Below, piece by piece: positions 25,559 through 34,692 of a stretch of 64,000 bases of DNA (the stretch's first letter is position 1; every line of letters begins with the position of its first letter). Position numbers and translations under genes: made by a program. The stretch is taken from the NCBI GenBank assembly GCA_041749255.1, contig JBGTBR010000087.1:57814-121813 (forward strand), in the 5' to 3' direction. The DNA is from JABDLO01 sp041749255. GTDB taxonomy: Bacteria > Bacteroidota > Bacteroidia > Chitinophagales > Saprospiraceae. Under the pieces are notes generated by a model. It made no database searches. It saw only the letters and a program-made list of their open reading frames with translations, and was not told where the DNA came from.

Positions 25559-27472
25559 ATGGGCGAACAAAGGGTATCATTGGTTTCGGACAGGCAGCAG
25601 ATGCAAAAATTTGTCAAATCGCTTCTCGCCGATGTAGATGCATTGGATTATATGCTCAAACACGATTGGTTTGAAAAAGATGTAATGAGGATAGGTGCAG
25701 AACAGGAGATGGTCATGGTGCACAAGAAGACCTTTAAACCTGCATGCGTCGCTATGGAAGCACTGGATAAACTACAGAATCATCCCTGGGTAGAAACCGA
25801 ATTGGCTAAATTTAATCTCGAAACCAACATCGATCCAAGGGTATTTACCGGAAACTGCTTTTCAGAATTGGAGAAAGAAAACAGTTATAAACTGGATGTT
25901 ATCCAAAAAGCCCTGGATGAATTAGATGCCTACCTGGTACTTACCGGCATTTTACCGACGCTGCGAAAGCATCATCTGGAAATGGATAATCTCACACCCA
26001 AAAAGAGATATAAAGCTCTGATGGAAGCCATAAACCGGCAATTGCTTGGCAATGCTTATGAACTAAGAATTACGGGCATTGATGAATTATTAATAAAACA
26101 TTCTTCACCGTTGCTTGAAGCAGTAAATACCAGTTTTCAGGTGCACCTCCAGGTGACGGCATCAAATTTTGTGCAAATGTATAACATAGCTCAGGCCCTG
26201 GCAGCTCCTGTCATTGCAATATCTGCCAATTCGCCCATAGTGTTTGGAAAGAGGCTCTGGCACGAATCAAGGATCGCTATGTTTCAGCAGTCAATAGATA
26301 CGCGCACTACCCATGACCACATGAGGGAGAGAAGCCCCAGGGTCAGCTATGGAAAGGATTGGATACACGATTCCATTTTGGATATTTATAAAGAAGACAT
26401 TGCCCGTTTCAGGGTATTGTTGAGCTCTGATATAGAAGAAGATTCTCTGGCATTTATCAAAAATAAGCAGGTGCCAAAATTACGAGCTCTGCAAGTGCAT
26501 AATTCGACAGTGTATCGGTGGAATCGACCATGTTATGGTATTAGTGACAATGGTATGCCTCACCTAAGAATTGAAAACAGGGTTTTGCCTTCCGGCCCAA
26601 CGGTAGTGGATGAAGTGGCCAATGCTACTTTTTGGTTGGGGTTGATGGTAGGAATGGCTGATCTGGTACCGGATATGCGAAAGAAAATGCAATTTGTAGA
26701 TACCAGGGATAATTTTCTGAAGGCTGCACGTTTTGGGATTGATACCAAATTTACATGGTGGGGAGACAAGAAAATATCAGCAGTAGATCTGGTATCAAAA
26801 GAGCTTCTTCCCATCGCACGGGAAGGATTGGAAAAGCAAAATGTAGATAAAGCTGACATAGACAAGTATCTGGGTATTATCGAGGGAAGAAGTCAAAGCC
26901 ACATGACGGGCGCAAGATGGTTGTTAAAAGCATATACAGATTTTAGTGAAAAAACCACCACTGATGAAGCGCTAACTGCCCTTACTTCGTGTATGGTTGC
27001 CCATCAGCACTCCAATCAACCCATACATACGTGGCCAATACCCGACCTCAGTGATTTTAAAACCTATAGTCCATATGCCCTGAAAGTTTCTGATTTTATG
27101 GTCACTGATATCTTTAGCGTACAAAAGGATGACATTATTGATTTGGTAGCTGAGATGATGACCTGGAGAAAAATCCGACACACACCTGTAGAAGACTCTA
27201 AAGGAAATCTGGTAGGATTGATTTCATCACGTCAACTAATCCATTACCTCATTAAAAATAAACGAACCAAGAAAACGGCTACGGTAGCCGATATCATGAT
27301 CAATGAACCCATTACCATTACTGAGGATGCCACCATAATGGATGCGATGAAACTCATGCGTGAGAATAAAATTGGTTGCCTGCCTGTAACCAAAGGTAAA
27401 GAATTAGTCGGTATTATCACAGAAATGGACTTTCTGCGTGTTACCGGCAGGTTATTGGAAAGTATGGTGTAA
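25559..27472 (+). CDS. Glutamate-cysteine ligase family (GCS2) enzyme fused to a CBS-domain pair
   Basis: The 637-residue protein has two parts. Residues about 30-480 belong to the GCS2/YbdK-type carboxylate-amine ligase family: an acidic metal/ATP site near AEQEMVMVH, ETNIDPRVFTGNCF, and conserved VSYGKDWIHDSILDIY and LRIENRVLPSGPTVVDE. Residues about 505-637 form two CBS domains (VSDFMVTDIFSVQKDDIIDLV and VADIMINEPITITEDATIMDAM). CBS pairs usually bind adenosine nucleotides or SAM, so activity may respond to energy state. The product could be gamma-glutamyl-cysteine or another gamma-glutamyl amide; sequence alone does not decide. The gene is divergent from the lipoprotein operon and followed by a methyltransferase. 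Confidence 0.85.
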   Translation: MGEQRVSLVSDRQQMQKFVKSLLADVDALDYMLKHDWFEKDVMRIGAEQEMVMVHKKTFKPACVAMEALDKLQNHPWVETELAKFNLETNIDPRVFTGNCFSELEKENSYKLDVIQKALDELDAYLVLTGILPTLRKHHLEMDNLTPKKRYKALMEAINRQLLGNAYELRITGIDELLIKHSSPLLEAVNTSFQVHLQVTASNFVQMYNIAQALAAPVIAISANSPIVFGKRLWHESRIAMFQQSIDTRTTHDHMRERSPRVSYGKDWIHDSILDIYKEDIARFRVLLSSDIEEDSLAFIKNKQVPKLRALQVHNSTVYRWNRPCYGISDNGMPHLRIENRVLPSGPTVVDEVANATFWLGLMVGMADLVPDMRKKMQFVDTRDNFLKAARFGIDTKFTWWGDKKISAVDLVSKELLPIAREGLEKQNVDKADIDKYLGIIEGRSQSHMTGARWLLKAYTDFSEKTTTDEALTALTSCMVAHQHSNQPIHTWPIPDLSDFKTYSPYALKVSDFMVTDIFSVQKDDIIDLVAEMMTWRKIRHTPVEDSKGNLVGLISSRQLIHYLIKNKRTKKTATVADIMINEPITITEDATIMDAMKLMRENKIGCLPVTKGKELVGIITEMDFLRVTGRLLESMV

Positions 27473-27567
27473 GAGAAAAATCATGATTATGCTTTCAGGT
27501 GTTTATTGTATGTAAATTAGATATTATATCCTGATCCCATTATCTTTATTTTCAAATATCTAGTAAA

Positions 27568-28284
27568 GTGGATGAGAAAAAAAAGAAAGATTACTGGTCT
27601 CACGGTTCCGAAGGATATCTCTCTATACAAAAGGAATCGCGAAAAGTGGTTCTTCACCCCCGGATAGCAGAATTGATACCACAGGATAAGCCGGTAAAAA
27701 TATTGGATTATGGATGCGGTGACGGATCATTCATACTGTACCTGAAACCCGAATGCGAAGTGGCTCTATATGACATCAATCACGAAGCACTTAAACATGC
27801 GGAAAGCTTGTTGCATGATTATAATCCTAAAACTTACTTTAAAGCGGCATCCATTCCTGATCATTATTTTGACTATGCGATTTGCAGCCTTGTACTCATG
27901 ACCATACCTTCGCAAAAAGAAATCCTGAAAAATCTGTATAAAATACACTCAGCACTTCATGAGAAGGGTATAGTCATCTTTTCCATTACCCACCCGTGTT
28001 TTAGAAATGATCATTTCAGCACATTCCAGACTGAATATTCAAAAGGTGAAGAATTTAATTACTTCGAGGAAGGCAAAAAGTTTGAAGTACTCATAACAGA
28101 TCAAGACACCGGACAAAGAGCCATATTTCATGACTACCATTGGACTCTCAGTACAACGTTACGACTTATTACTGAAAGTGGTTTTACCATGCAACAATTT
28201 ATAGAATTACCCGATTTTGCTGAGGGCATCCAATTCAACACACTGTCGAGTCCGTATATCATTATTGTTTGTTCTAAAATGTAA
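27568..28284 (+). CDS. Class I SAM-dependent methyltransferase
   Basis: The 238-residue protein starts with GTG. Motif I is VKILDYGCGDGSFILYLKP (residues about 43-61), followed by an acidic residue in VALYDINHEA and the DYAICSLVLMTIPS segment of the methyltransferase type 11 family. The end (FNTLSSPYIIIVCSK) resembles 'methyltransferase domain' proteins acting on small molecules. The substrate is unknown. The next gene begins 5 bases after the stop, so the two are probably cotranscribed. Confidence 0.88.
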   Translation: MDEKKKKDYWSHGSEGYLSIQKESRKVVLHPRIAELIPQDKPVKILDYGCGDGSFILYLKPECEVALYDINHEALKHAESLLHDYNPKTYFKAASIPDHYFDYAICSLVLMTIPSQKEILKNLYKIHSALHEKGIVIFSITHPCFRNDHFSTFQTEYSKGEEFNYFEEGKKFEVLITDQDTGQRAIFHDYHWTLSTTLRLITESGFTMQQFIELPDFAEGIQFNTLSSPYIIIVCSKM

Positions 28285-28289
28285 TTACT

Positions 28290-29516
28290 ATGAAATACCA
28301 ATTGAAACTTCTGTTTTTTCTGACTAACCTGATTGTGATTGTACCCGGATACTCTCAGGTCACAGAGGACGAATTAACCCGGACTTTAAAAGAAAACACT
28401 TTTTCTTTGGCCATCGAAAATGGAACTTTTACCGGAAATGGAGCTGATGCCATTAGAAAAACGCTTCAATCTGCCCAGTTTCTGCTTGTAGGAGAACAGC
28501 ATGGGATCAAAGAAGTGGCTGAATTTACAGAGGTTTTATTTGCAGAATCAAATCCATTTGGATTTAACTATCTATGCATTGAAACCGATCCCTATGTGGC
28601 GAAAAAACTCGAATACTTAGCCAATGAAGGAGAAGAATCATTTGCCCAATTTTTAGCGGAAATTCCCATGAGTTTTCCCTTTTATGACAATCGCCATGAA
28701 TTTTCTCTTATTCACTCAGCAGTAAAACTCTCTCAATCAAAGGAGCCTGTTTTGTGGGGAGTTGATCAGGTATTTATGGGCGCCCCCAGATTACTTTTTT
28801 CACAACTAATCGATGAAGCCCCTGATAAAGAAGCGGCACAATTAGTCGAACACCATTTAGAAAAAGCTCAGGAAGGGTTTCAGGAAGTTATATCTACAGG
28901 AAATCCAGGTAAACTGATCATGAATACATTAAAAGAGGAGGACTTTGATCAATTATTGAAAGCTTTTTCTTCAAACCCCAGTCATGTAGCGCTAATCCAA
29001 AAATTGAAGGAATCACAAAGCATTTATATGCTTTGGTTTAATGGAAAGCAATACGAAAACAACTTTGAAAGATCGGTTTTAATGAAAGATCAATTTATGG
29101 ATTATTACAATACCGCTTCCGAAATGGAGCCATTGCCCAAAGTGGTATTAAAATTTGGGGCCTCCCACACGTATCGCGGACTCTCCTATTACAACCAATT
29201 CGATTTGGGCAATATGGTTTCAGAATTGGCTGCTTCTTCCGGGATGCAATCGGTTCATTTCAATATTTCCGGATTGAAGGGGACGACGCAGGGCCCTTTT
29301 GGTCCACCACAACCATTCGATCGGTCTGAGGAAATACACACTTTGTTGAAACCGGTTCTGGATGAGATGATCAATGACTCCCAATGGGTACTTATGGACA
29401 TGAGACCATTAAGGCCTTTGATTAAAATAAATGAGTCTGATGAAGTAAAGAAGTTGGTATTTGGATTTGATTTCTGGATTTTTGTACCCGAGGCATTTCC
29501 ATCTTCCAGGTATTGA
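28290..29516 (+). CDS. Secreted protein of the EreA/ChaN/Tiki-like superfamily
   Basis: The 408-residue protein has a signal peptide (MKYQLKLLFFLTNLIVIVPGYSQ). The mature part contains the motif FLLVGEQHGIKEVAEF and the acidic LCIETDPY, which match the GExxH and E motifs of the erythromycin-esterase/ChaN/Tiki-type superfamily. A C-terminal GASHTYRGLSYYNQFD supplies the second histidine expected near the end of these domains. The EreA branch hydrolyses macrolide esters and the ChaN branch binds haem; neither function can be chosen here. It follows the methyltransferase by 5 bases. Family-level assignment is moderate. Confidence 0.55.
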   Translation: MKYQLKLLFFLTNLIVIVPGYSQVTEDELTRTLKENTFSLAIENGTFTGNGADAIRKTLQSAQFLLVGEQHGIKEVAEFTEVLFAESNPFGFNYLCIETDPYVAKKLEYLANEGEESFAQFLAEIPMSFPFYDNRHEFSLIHSAVKLSQSKEPVLWGVDQVFMGAPRLLFSQLIDEAPDKEAAQLVEHHLEKAQEGFQEVISTGNPGKLIMNTLKEEDFDQLLKAFSSNPSHVALIQKLKESQSIYMLWFNGKQYENNFERSVLMKDQFMDYYNTASEMEPLPKVVLKFGASHTYRGLSYYNQFDLGNMVSELAASSGMQSVHFNISGLKGTTQGPFGPPQPFDRSEEIHTLLKPVLDEMINDSQWVLMDMRPLRPLIKINESDEVKKLVFGFDFWIFVPEAFPSSRY

Positions 29517-29636
29517 TCTAATCGAGCTACAAATCTCAATATAAGTAATTTACAATCGAAACCTGGTAGGTAAATTTCAAAAAGAAGCCTCATTTCTTCC
29601 TAAAAAAATATTTTAATTTCCTAATTGAAATTCACT

Positions 29637-29644
29637 TAATTTTG
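29637..29644 (+). promoter_or_regulatory. Candidate -7 box close to the GTG at 29649
   Basis: TAATTTTG matches TAnnTTTG. A transcript from here would start only a few bases before or at the GTG codon, so the mRNA would be leaderless or nearly so, or the real start codon is further downstream. Confidence 0.4.
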
Positions 29645-29648
29645 CGGT

Positions 29649-30020
29649 GTGAAAATCAGGTTTAGAAACACATTTTTTCTCTTCTTTGCTTTCATTTATT
29701 GGTCACCCATAAATGCAGGAGAACATTATGCATTCAGTCAGTCAGAATACTCTGCTGATGAGGTCATGTCTGAGGGTAATGTATGTCTTAAATCCCATTC
29801 AAATCAGCTTTACCATCGCGTACCTGCTGAAGTTGTTCATGGACTAAGTAATCATTTCTATTATCCTGGAAAAAATCACATTAAGAAAAATATTTTTCCT
29901 CAAACGGAGGTCAGATTCTCAGCCATTGAGAAGCTATTATACTATTTGATTCATTCGAAAATACTTCTGATCAAATTTCAGAAGAAGGATATTATTTTTC
30001 CTTTCCACGTTTTTTGGTAA
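29649..30020 (+). CDS. Secreted hypothetical protein
   Basis: From a GTG at 29649 the frame gives 123 residues with a signal-peptide-like start (MKIRFRNTFFLFFAFIYWSP, cleavage near NAGEH). The rest has no clear domain, but contains many aromatic and basic residues and ends with a hydrophobic patch (KDIIFPFHVFW). I do not recognise it. It follows the EreA-like gene after 132 bases and precedes another hypothetical gene. Confidence 0.45.
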   Translation: MKIRFRNTFFLFFAFIYWSPINAGEHYAFSQSEYSADEVMSEGNVCLKSHSNQLYHRVPAEVVHGLSNHFYYPGKNHIKKNIFPQTEVRFSAIEKLLYYLIHSKILLIKFQKKDIIFPFHVFW

Positions 30021-30141
30021 TCCATTACAAGTTTGCAAAGTATTCCACTCAGAGAATACCCAATTATAACACTTAACCTTTGATAGTATTCATATAGTTA
30101 AGTCTTTTTCTGCATTCTATCAATTAAAAAATAAAATAAAA

Positions 30142-30639
30142 ATGGATTTAGCAACTGCTTTAATAGGCTCTATATTATTAATCCTCAGCTTTTCACCTTT
30201 TATCTTTTACTATTTTTATAATAAATCAAGAGAAAATAAATTATATAACCTGCTGACATCTCTCGCCCAAAGCCAAAGTTCGGTCATTACCAAATATGAA
30301 GTGTGTAATGATTTCATCATTGGCCTTGATGAATCTTCCAGGACTCTTTTCTTTTGTAAAGAATCAAAAGAAAAAAAGATTCAAAAACATATTAGTCTCA
30401 AAGATGTCATTGGTTGCAAAATAGTGAAAACATCAAATCATGTTGACTCTAAAAGCAATGGTTTTATAGCGATTGATTTTCTTGGACTTTCTATTGAATA
30501 TGTTGATGAACGTAAGCCAGTCGATGTATTGGAGTTTTATGATTCCTCAGTAAATCATCAACTGAGCGGAGAACTTCAGATGATTGAAAAATGGAAAACC
30601 ATAATCAGTAGCAAATTAAAATCTTTAGTACTTTCGTAA
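30142..30639 (+). CDS. Single-pass membrane hypothetical protein
   Basis: The 165-residue protein begins with a membrane helix (DLATALIGSILLILSFSPFIFYYF, residues about 2-25) followed by a cytoplasmic or periplasmic domain (SRTLFFCKESKEKKIQKHISLKDVIGCKIVK) of alternating strands. The domain resembles a small beta-rich PH-like fold in outline, but I cannot name a family. A strong terminator follows the stop codon, marking the end of this short transcript. Confidence 0.6.
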   Translation: MDLATALIGSILLILSFSPFIFYYFYNKSRENKLYNLLTSLAQSQSSVITKYEVCNDFIIGLDESSRTLFFCKESKEKKIQKHISLKDVIGCKIVKTSNHVDSKSNGFIAIDFLGLSIEYVDERKPVDVLEFYDSSVNHQLSGELQMIEKWKTIISSKLKSLVLS

Positions 30640-30657
30640 CTCTAGGATTGTTTTTAT

Positions 30658-30690
30658 AGCCCTAAGGATTAGTCGATCCTTAGGGCTTTT
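30658..30690 (+). terminator. Rho-independent terminator
   Basis: A perfect 12-bp stem, AGCCCTAAGGAT (30658-30669) with ATCCTTAGGGCT (30676-30687), with a 6-base loop is followed by TTT and a T-rich stretch. It lies 19 bases after the stop of the gene ending at 30639 and clearly ends that transcript. Confidence 0.93.
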
Positions 30691-30828
30691 GATTTTCATA
30701 AGCATTCATGTTGGTTCTATTCTTCCCATATCATAATAAAACTTTGTCATCTTACATTGGTTAGAATTTATTTAGATATGTCTTTTTTCATTTGAAAGTA
30801 TAAAGGCATTTCAGAAAATTGTTAAGTT

Positions 30829-31593
30829 ATGTCTATATCGGTAGAATCGGAGTTATATGGAATGAAAAGGGTGAGTGATGTGGTAGCCATTACCCTGAAA
30901 GAAATGAGAGATCGTTCGAAGCCCGGCATGACTACCCGTCAACTGGACAATTTAGGAGGGGCAGTATTGAAGGATTTCGGAGCAAGATCTGCTCCGTTTA
31001 TTTCTTATTACTTTCCTGGCTGGACTTGTATAAGCGTAAACCGTGAATTCGCACACGGCATACCCTCTGAAGTCAAAGTTCTCGAGGAGGGCGATCTGGT
31101 GAATATTGACGTATCGGCTGAGTTGGATGGCTTTTGGTCAGACAATGGAGGATCTTTTGTATTGGGCGAAGACATTCACGGGCATCAAAAACTGGTAGAC
31201 ACCTCCAAAGAGATTTTGCAAAATGCCATAGGATTCATTCGCAGTGATGTAAAAATATCTCACCTGGGTCGGTTGATTGAAACTGAGGCTAAAAAATCAG
31301 GCTATAAAGTGATCAGAAATCTGACAGGGCACGGTATTGGCAGAAAGCTTCACGAAGAACCCCGGGAAATCCCCAATTACTATGACCGGTTCAATTTGTC
31401 GAGATTCAAAAAAAATATGGTGGTTGCTATCGAAACGTTTATTTCCACCCACTCGACCATGGCCTGCCCTCTCAAAGATGGTTGGACACTGGTAGGCAAT
31501 AAAGGTGGCCATGTAGCACAGCACGAACATACCCTCATCGTCACTGATGATGAACCTATAATACTGACCCATAAGAACGGGATCTGGGATTGA
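30829..31593 (+). CDS. map: Methionine aminopeptidase, type I
   Basis: The 254-residue metalloprotease removes N-terminal Met from nascent proteins. The five metal ligands are visible: D94 (VNIDVSAELDG), D105 (FWSDNGG), H168 (TGHGIGRKLHEEP), a Glu in VAIETFIS and a Glu in AQHEHTLIV. There is no N-terminal zinc-finger extension, as expected of type I. It ends 18 bases before the convergent dnaE-like gene. In many Bacteroidota a second map gene sits with ribosomal genes; this copy stands alone. Confidence 0.95.
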   Translation: MSISVESELYGMKRVSDVVAITLKEMRDRSKPGMTTRQLDNLGGAVLKDFGARSAPFISYYFPGWTCISVNREFAHGIPSEVKVLEEGDLVNIDVSAELDGFWSDNGGSFVLGEDIHGHQKLVDTSKEILQNAIGFIRSDVKISHLGRLIETEAKKSGYKVIRNLTGHGIGRKLHEEPREIPNYYDRFNLSRFKKNMVVAIETFISTHSTMACPLKDGWTLVGNKGGHVAQHEHTLIVTDDEPIILTHKNGIWD

Positions 31594-31611
31594 TTAAAAT
31601 TTTGCAACGGT

Positions 31612-34554
31612 TTAATACCGCTCATCTCTTACATAGGGGAGCTTGATCATACGATTTACCTCCATCGACGGAAAGCCAAAATCTTCTGTGATTTTACCTT
31701 CCAGCAGATAGCAGCCCATGCCTTTAAACGGATACCTGGCCAGGGAAGGGGGAAAATGTGTCGTATCAAAAAAGACTCCGCCTTCGTCAAGCCATGTCCC
31801 GAAATTCATCAGTTTTTTATTGACCGTCGTAACATTTTTTCGCGCAACATAGTAGCCCACCATTTTAACCGTTTTTCCTGTATATTCTTTCATCCGCATG
31901 GCCGTCGTATTGCCCTGGTATCTCCCATCGAGTAATTCAAAGGGAGAACATAGCGGAAATCCCAGTAACTCTATCTCATCGAAAGCCTGCTCATGGCGAC
32001 CCTCTTCCATGACAGGGAGTTCATAGTCGTCATCGTCAGGATCAAAGAGCGTTTTGCCCATATGTACAGAGTAGAGACGGGGATTATGAACGGCATTTTT
32101 CTCCCACATAAGGGCGTATTTATTCAATCCTGTAAAGCGGAAAGAACCCATCCGTATCAATATCTCCAGTTGTTCTTTGTCGATATCAATACGGCTCACA
32201 AAATCTTTTAAACTACGATAGTCACCGTTTCTGTTTCTCTCTTCGACAATACGTCGTGATACCTTCTTTTCCAGATCGGCAATATGGATAAACCCCAGGT
32301 AAATGGTTTTCCCATCAATGTGCGTGAGCACACGGCTGTTATTGACACAGGGTGGCTCAATCGATGCCCCGCACATTCGCGCCTCGTGTACGTATATTTC
32401 CGTGCGGTAAAACCCGCCAAAATTATTGATGACCGCTGTCATAAATTCAAGTGGGTAATAGGTCTTTAAATAAAGACTTTGAAAAGACTCCACCGCAAAG
32501 CTAGCAGAATGGGCCTTGCAGAACGAGTAGCCGCTGAAACTGGCGATCTGCCTCCAAACTTCCTGTGTGAGGTCTTCGGGATAACCTCTCTCTCTGCAAT
32601 TATTAAAGTATTTGGTCTTAAGGCGCTCAAAAGTGTCTGAGTTTTTTTTCTTCCCGGTCATGATCCTTCGCAGTACGTCTGACTCATCGAGGTCGAGTCC
32701 TGCAAAATGATGTACTATTTTCATGACATCCTCCTGATATACCATTACACCAAAAGTCTCTCCCAGGTATTTTTCAAATATAGGGTGGATGTAGGAAAAT
32801 GAACCCGGATCGTGGAAGCGTTGTATGTACTCTCTCATCATCCCTGACTGAGCCACTCCCGGGCGGATGATAGAACTGGCAGCTACAAGATGCACATAAT
32901 TGTCACACCGCAATTTTGAGAGCAGACCACGCATAGCAGGAGATTCTATGTAAAAGCAACCAATGCATTTACCCGACCTGAGTTGGGCTTTGACCCGTGG
33001 GTCTTCCTTGATCCCTGCTACATCATGAATGTCAACGGCTTTTCCTTGATTCATTTTGATCAGCTCAACCGAGTCTTTGATATGTCCCAGTCCACGTTGA
33101 CTCAGTACATCGTATTTATGAAATCCCAGATCTTCGGCACCATACATATCGAAATGGGTAATCGGAAAACCCTTGGGCATCATTTGCAATGATGTGAAGA
33201 AATGCAATGGCTCCTCACTGATAAGAATACCACCTGCATGTATGGAAAGATAATTGGGAAAGCCCTCTATCATTTTCCCATACCTGAATATATGCCTGGC
33301 AAAGGGATGATGCTTCTCAGAAGCCAGTGGCTCAAGTACAATGGTGTCGATATCAGCTTTGGGAAGACCGAGTACTTTACCCAGTTCCCTGATGATGGAT
33401 TTCCCCTTAAAGGTATTGTATGTAGCCAGCAGAGCGGTGTGTTCCTTGCCATAACGCTTGAAAATATAATCGGTAACGTCATCGCGTTCGTCCCATGAAA
33501 AATCGATGTCAAAATCGGGTGGTGAAGTCCGGTGCGGATTGATAAACCGTTCGAAATAAAGATCTAATTCCAACGGATCTACATCGGTAATGCAGAGGTT
33601 ATATGCAACGATAGAATTGGCTCCACTTCCCCGTCCGACATGGTGATATCCGGTACTGTGTGCATAGCGTATGATATCCCAAGTTATGAGAAAGTAAGAG
33701 GCAAATCCCAGCTGTTCGATGACTTTGAGTTCGCGATGTGTTCGATCCATTGCCACGCGGTGATCCTCTCCATACCTCCTGATACAGCCATTGACAGCGA
33801 GCTTATAAAGCAACTTGCTGTCCCCGGGACGACTTCCGGTGAAGGTGCGCCGATTGTTGAGGTAAGTGCTCTCCATTTCTATGGAACAATCGTCCAGGAT
33901 GCCCCGGGTATTTTCCATAATCTGCGGATAGGCACGAAAAACAGACTCCAAAATACCCGGAGGATGAAATACCTCTGATACTTTTGCACATTGTGAGGCG
34001 TCAAGCTTCGAAAGAATGATATTGCGATCAATACATTGGAGAAGTTTGTGAATGCGGTAACCGTCTTCGTTACGGAAAGTAACGGGGCTGAGAACAACGA
34101 GTTTGTCCTGATGGTGACGGAGGTAGGAGCTATACAAGTTATTGGCTTCTTCAGGGCGTATGCCCACATATTCAAAGGAGCGTAACAAATGAATTCCTGC
34201 CGGTAACTTCTTGTATATAACATATACATTTTCAAAATCGGGAGACACCAGGGGCAGGTTTTTTTTCTCCAGCGAGTGGTGTGTTTGCCAGGCGTTGAGC
34301 TCTCGCCATCCTTCCCGGTTGCGGGCAATGGCAATGTAGAGCATTTCCCCATCTTCATTTCTAAACTCAATGCCCAGTACAGGTTTGATATGGTGTTGCC
34401 GGCATTGGACTATAAAGTCATAGGCAGCAGAAGTGTTGTTGATATCGGTTAGAACCAGGGTATCGATGTGCATGCCGGCTGCGTATTGCACAAGACCGGT
34501 AGGCGACATGGTTCCATATCGCAGACTAAAATAAGAATGACAGTTGAGGTACAT
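31612..34554 (-). CDS. DnaE-type DNA polymerase III alpha subunit, short (ImuC/DnaE2-like) form
   Basis: The 980-residue protein has an N-terminal PHP domain (YLNCHSYFSLRYG, VLTDINNTSAAYDF, KPVLGIEF) and the polymerase core with catalytic Asp pair in PPDFDIDFSWDERDDV. The third segment is DLGFHKYDVLSQRGLGHI, then comes a helix-hairpin-helix region, and an OB-like domain lies near the end (GKTVKMVGYYVARKNVTTVN). It is about 200 residues shorter than replicative DnaE. In Bacteroidota such short DnaE proteins are usually translesion-type polymerases coexpressed with ImuA and ImuB; neither is adjacent here. The PHP site differs from the canonical LHxHS (here LNCHS), so one metal ligand is lost. 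Gene end is convergent with map. Confidence 0.9.
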   Translation of the reverse strand: MYLNCHSYFSLRYGTMSPTGLVQYAAGMHIDTLVLTDINNTSAAYDFIVQCRQHHIKPVLGIEFRNEDGEMLYIAIARNREGWRELNAWQTHHSLEKKNLPLVSPDFENVYVIYKKLPAGIHLLRSFEYVGIRPEEANNLYSSYLRHHQDKLVVLSPVTFRNEDGYRIHKLLQCIDRNIILSKLDASQCAKVSEVFHPPGILESVFRAYPQIMENTRGILDDCSIEMESTYLNNRRTFTGSRPGDSKLLYKLAVNGCIRRYGEDHRVAMDRTHRELKVIEQLGFASYFLITWDIIRYAHSTGYHHVGRGSGANSIVAYNLCITDVDPLELDLYFERFINPHRTSPPDFDIDFSWDERDDVTDYIFKRYGKEHTALLATYNTFKGKSIIRELGKVLGLPKADIDTIVLEPLASEKHHPFARHIFRYGKMIEGFPNYLSIHAGGILISEEPLHFFTSLQMMPKGFPITHFDMYGAEDLGFHKYDVLSQRGLGHIKDSVELIKMNQGKAVDIHDVAGIKEDPRVKAQLRSGKCIGCFYIESPAMRGLLSKLRCDNYVHLVAASSIIRPGVAQSGMMREYIQRFHDPGSFSYIHPIFEKYLGETFGVMVYQEDVMKIVHHFAGLDLDESDVLRRIMTGKKKNSDTFERLKTKYFNNCRERGYPEDLTQEVWRQIASFSGYSFCKAHSASFAVESFQSLYLKTYYPLEFMTAVINNFGGFYRTEIYVHEARMCGASIEPPCVNNSRVLTHIDGKTIYLGFIHIADLEKKVSRRIVEERNRNGDYRSLKDFVSRIDIDKEQLEILIRMGSFRFTGLNKYALMWEKNAVHNPRLYSVHMGKTLFDPDDDDYELPVMEEGRHEQAFDEIELLGFPLCSPFELLDGRYQGNTTAMRMKEYTGKTVKMVGYYVARKNVTTVNKKLMNFGTWLDEGGVFFDTTHFPPSLARYPFKGMGCYLLEGKITEDFGFPSMEVNRMIKLPYVRDERY

Positions 34555-34692
34555 TCCGTCTTCATTTCTAGAAAAGTTGTAAATATCGACATATTAAAGT
34601 CGAATTATCTGACAAATATCAATATACCCTATGAGAATTGCAACAGGATGGACAAGTTTTTTATATATTTTTTACGCAAGTGGATGGATATA

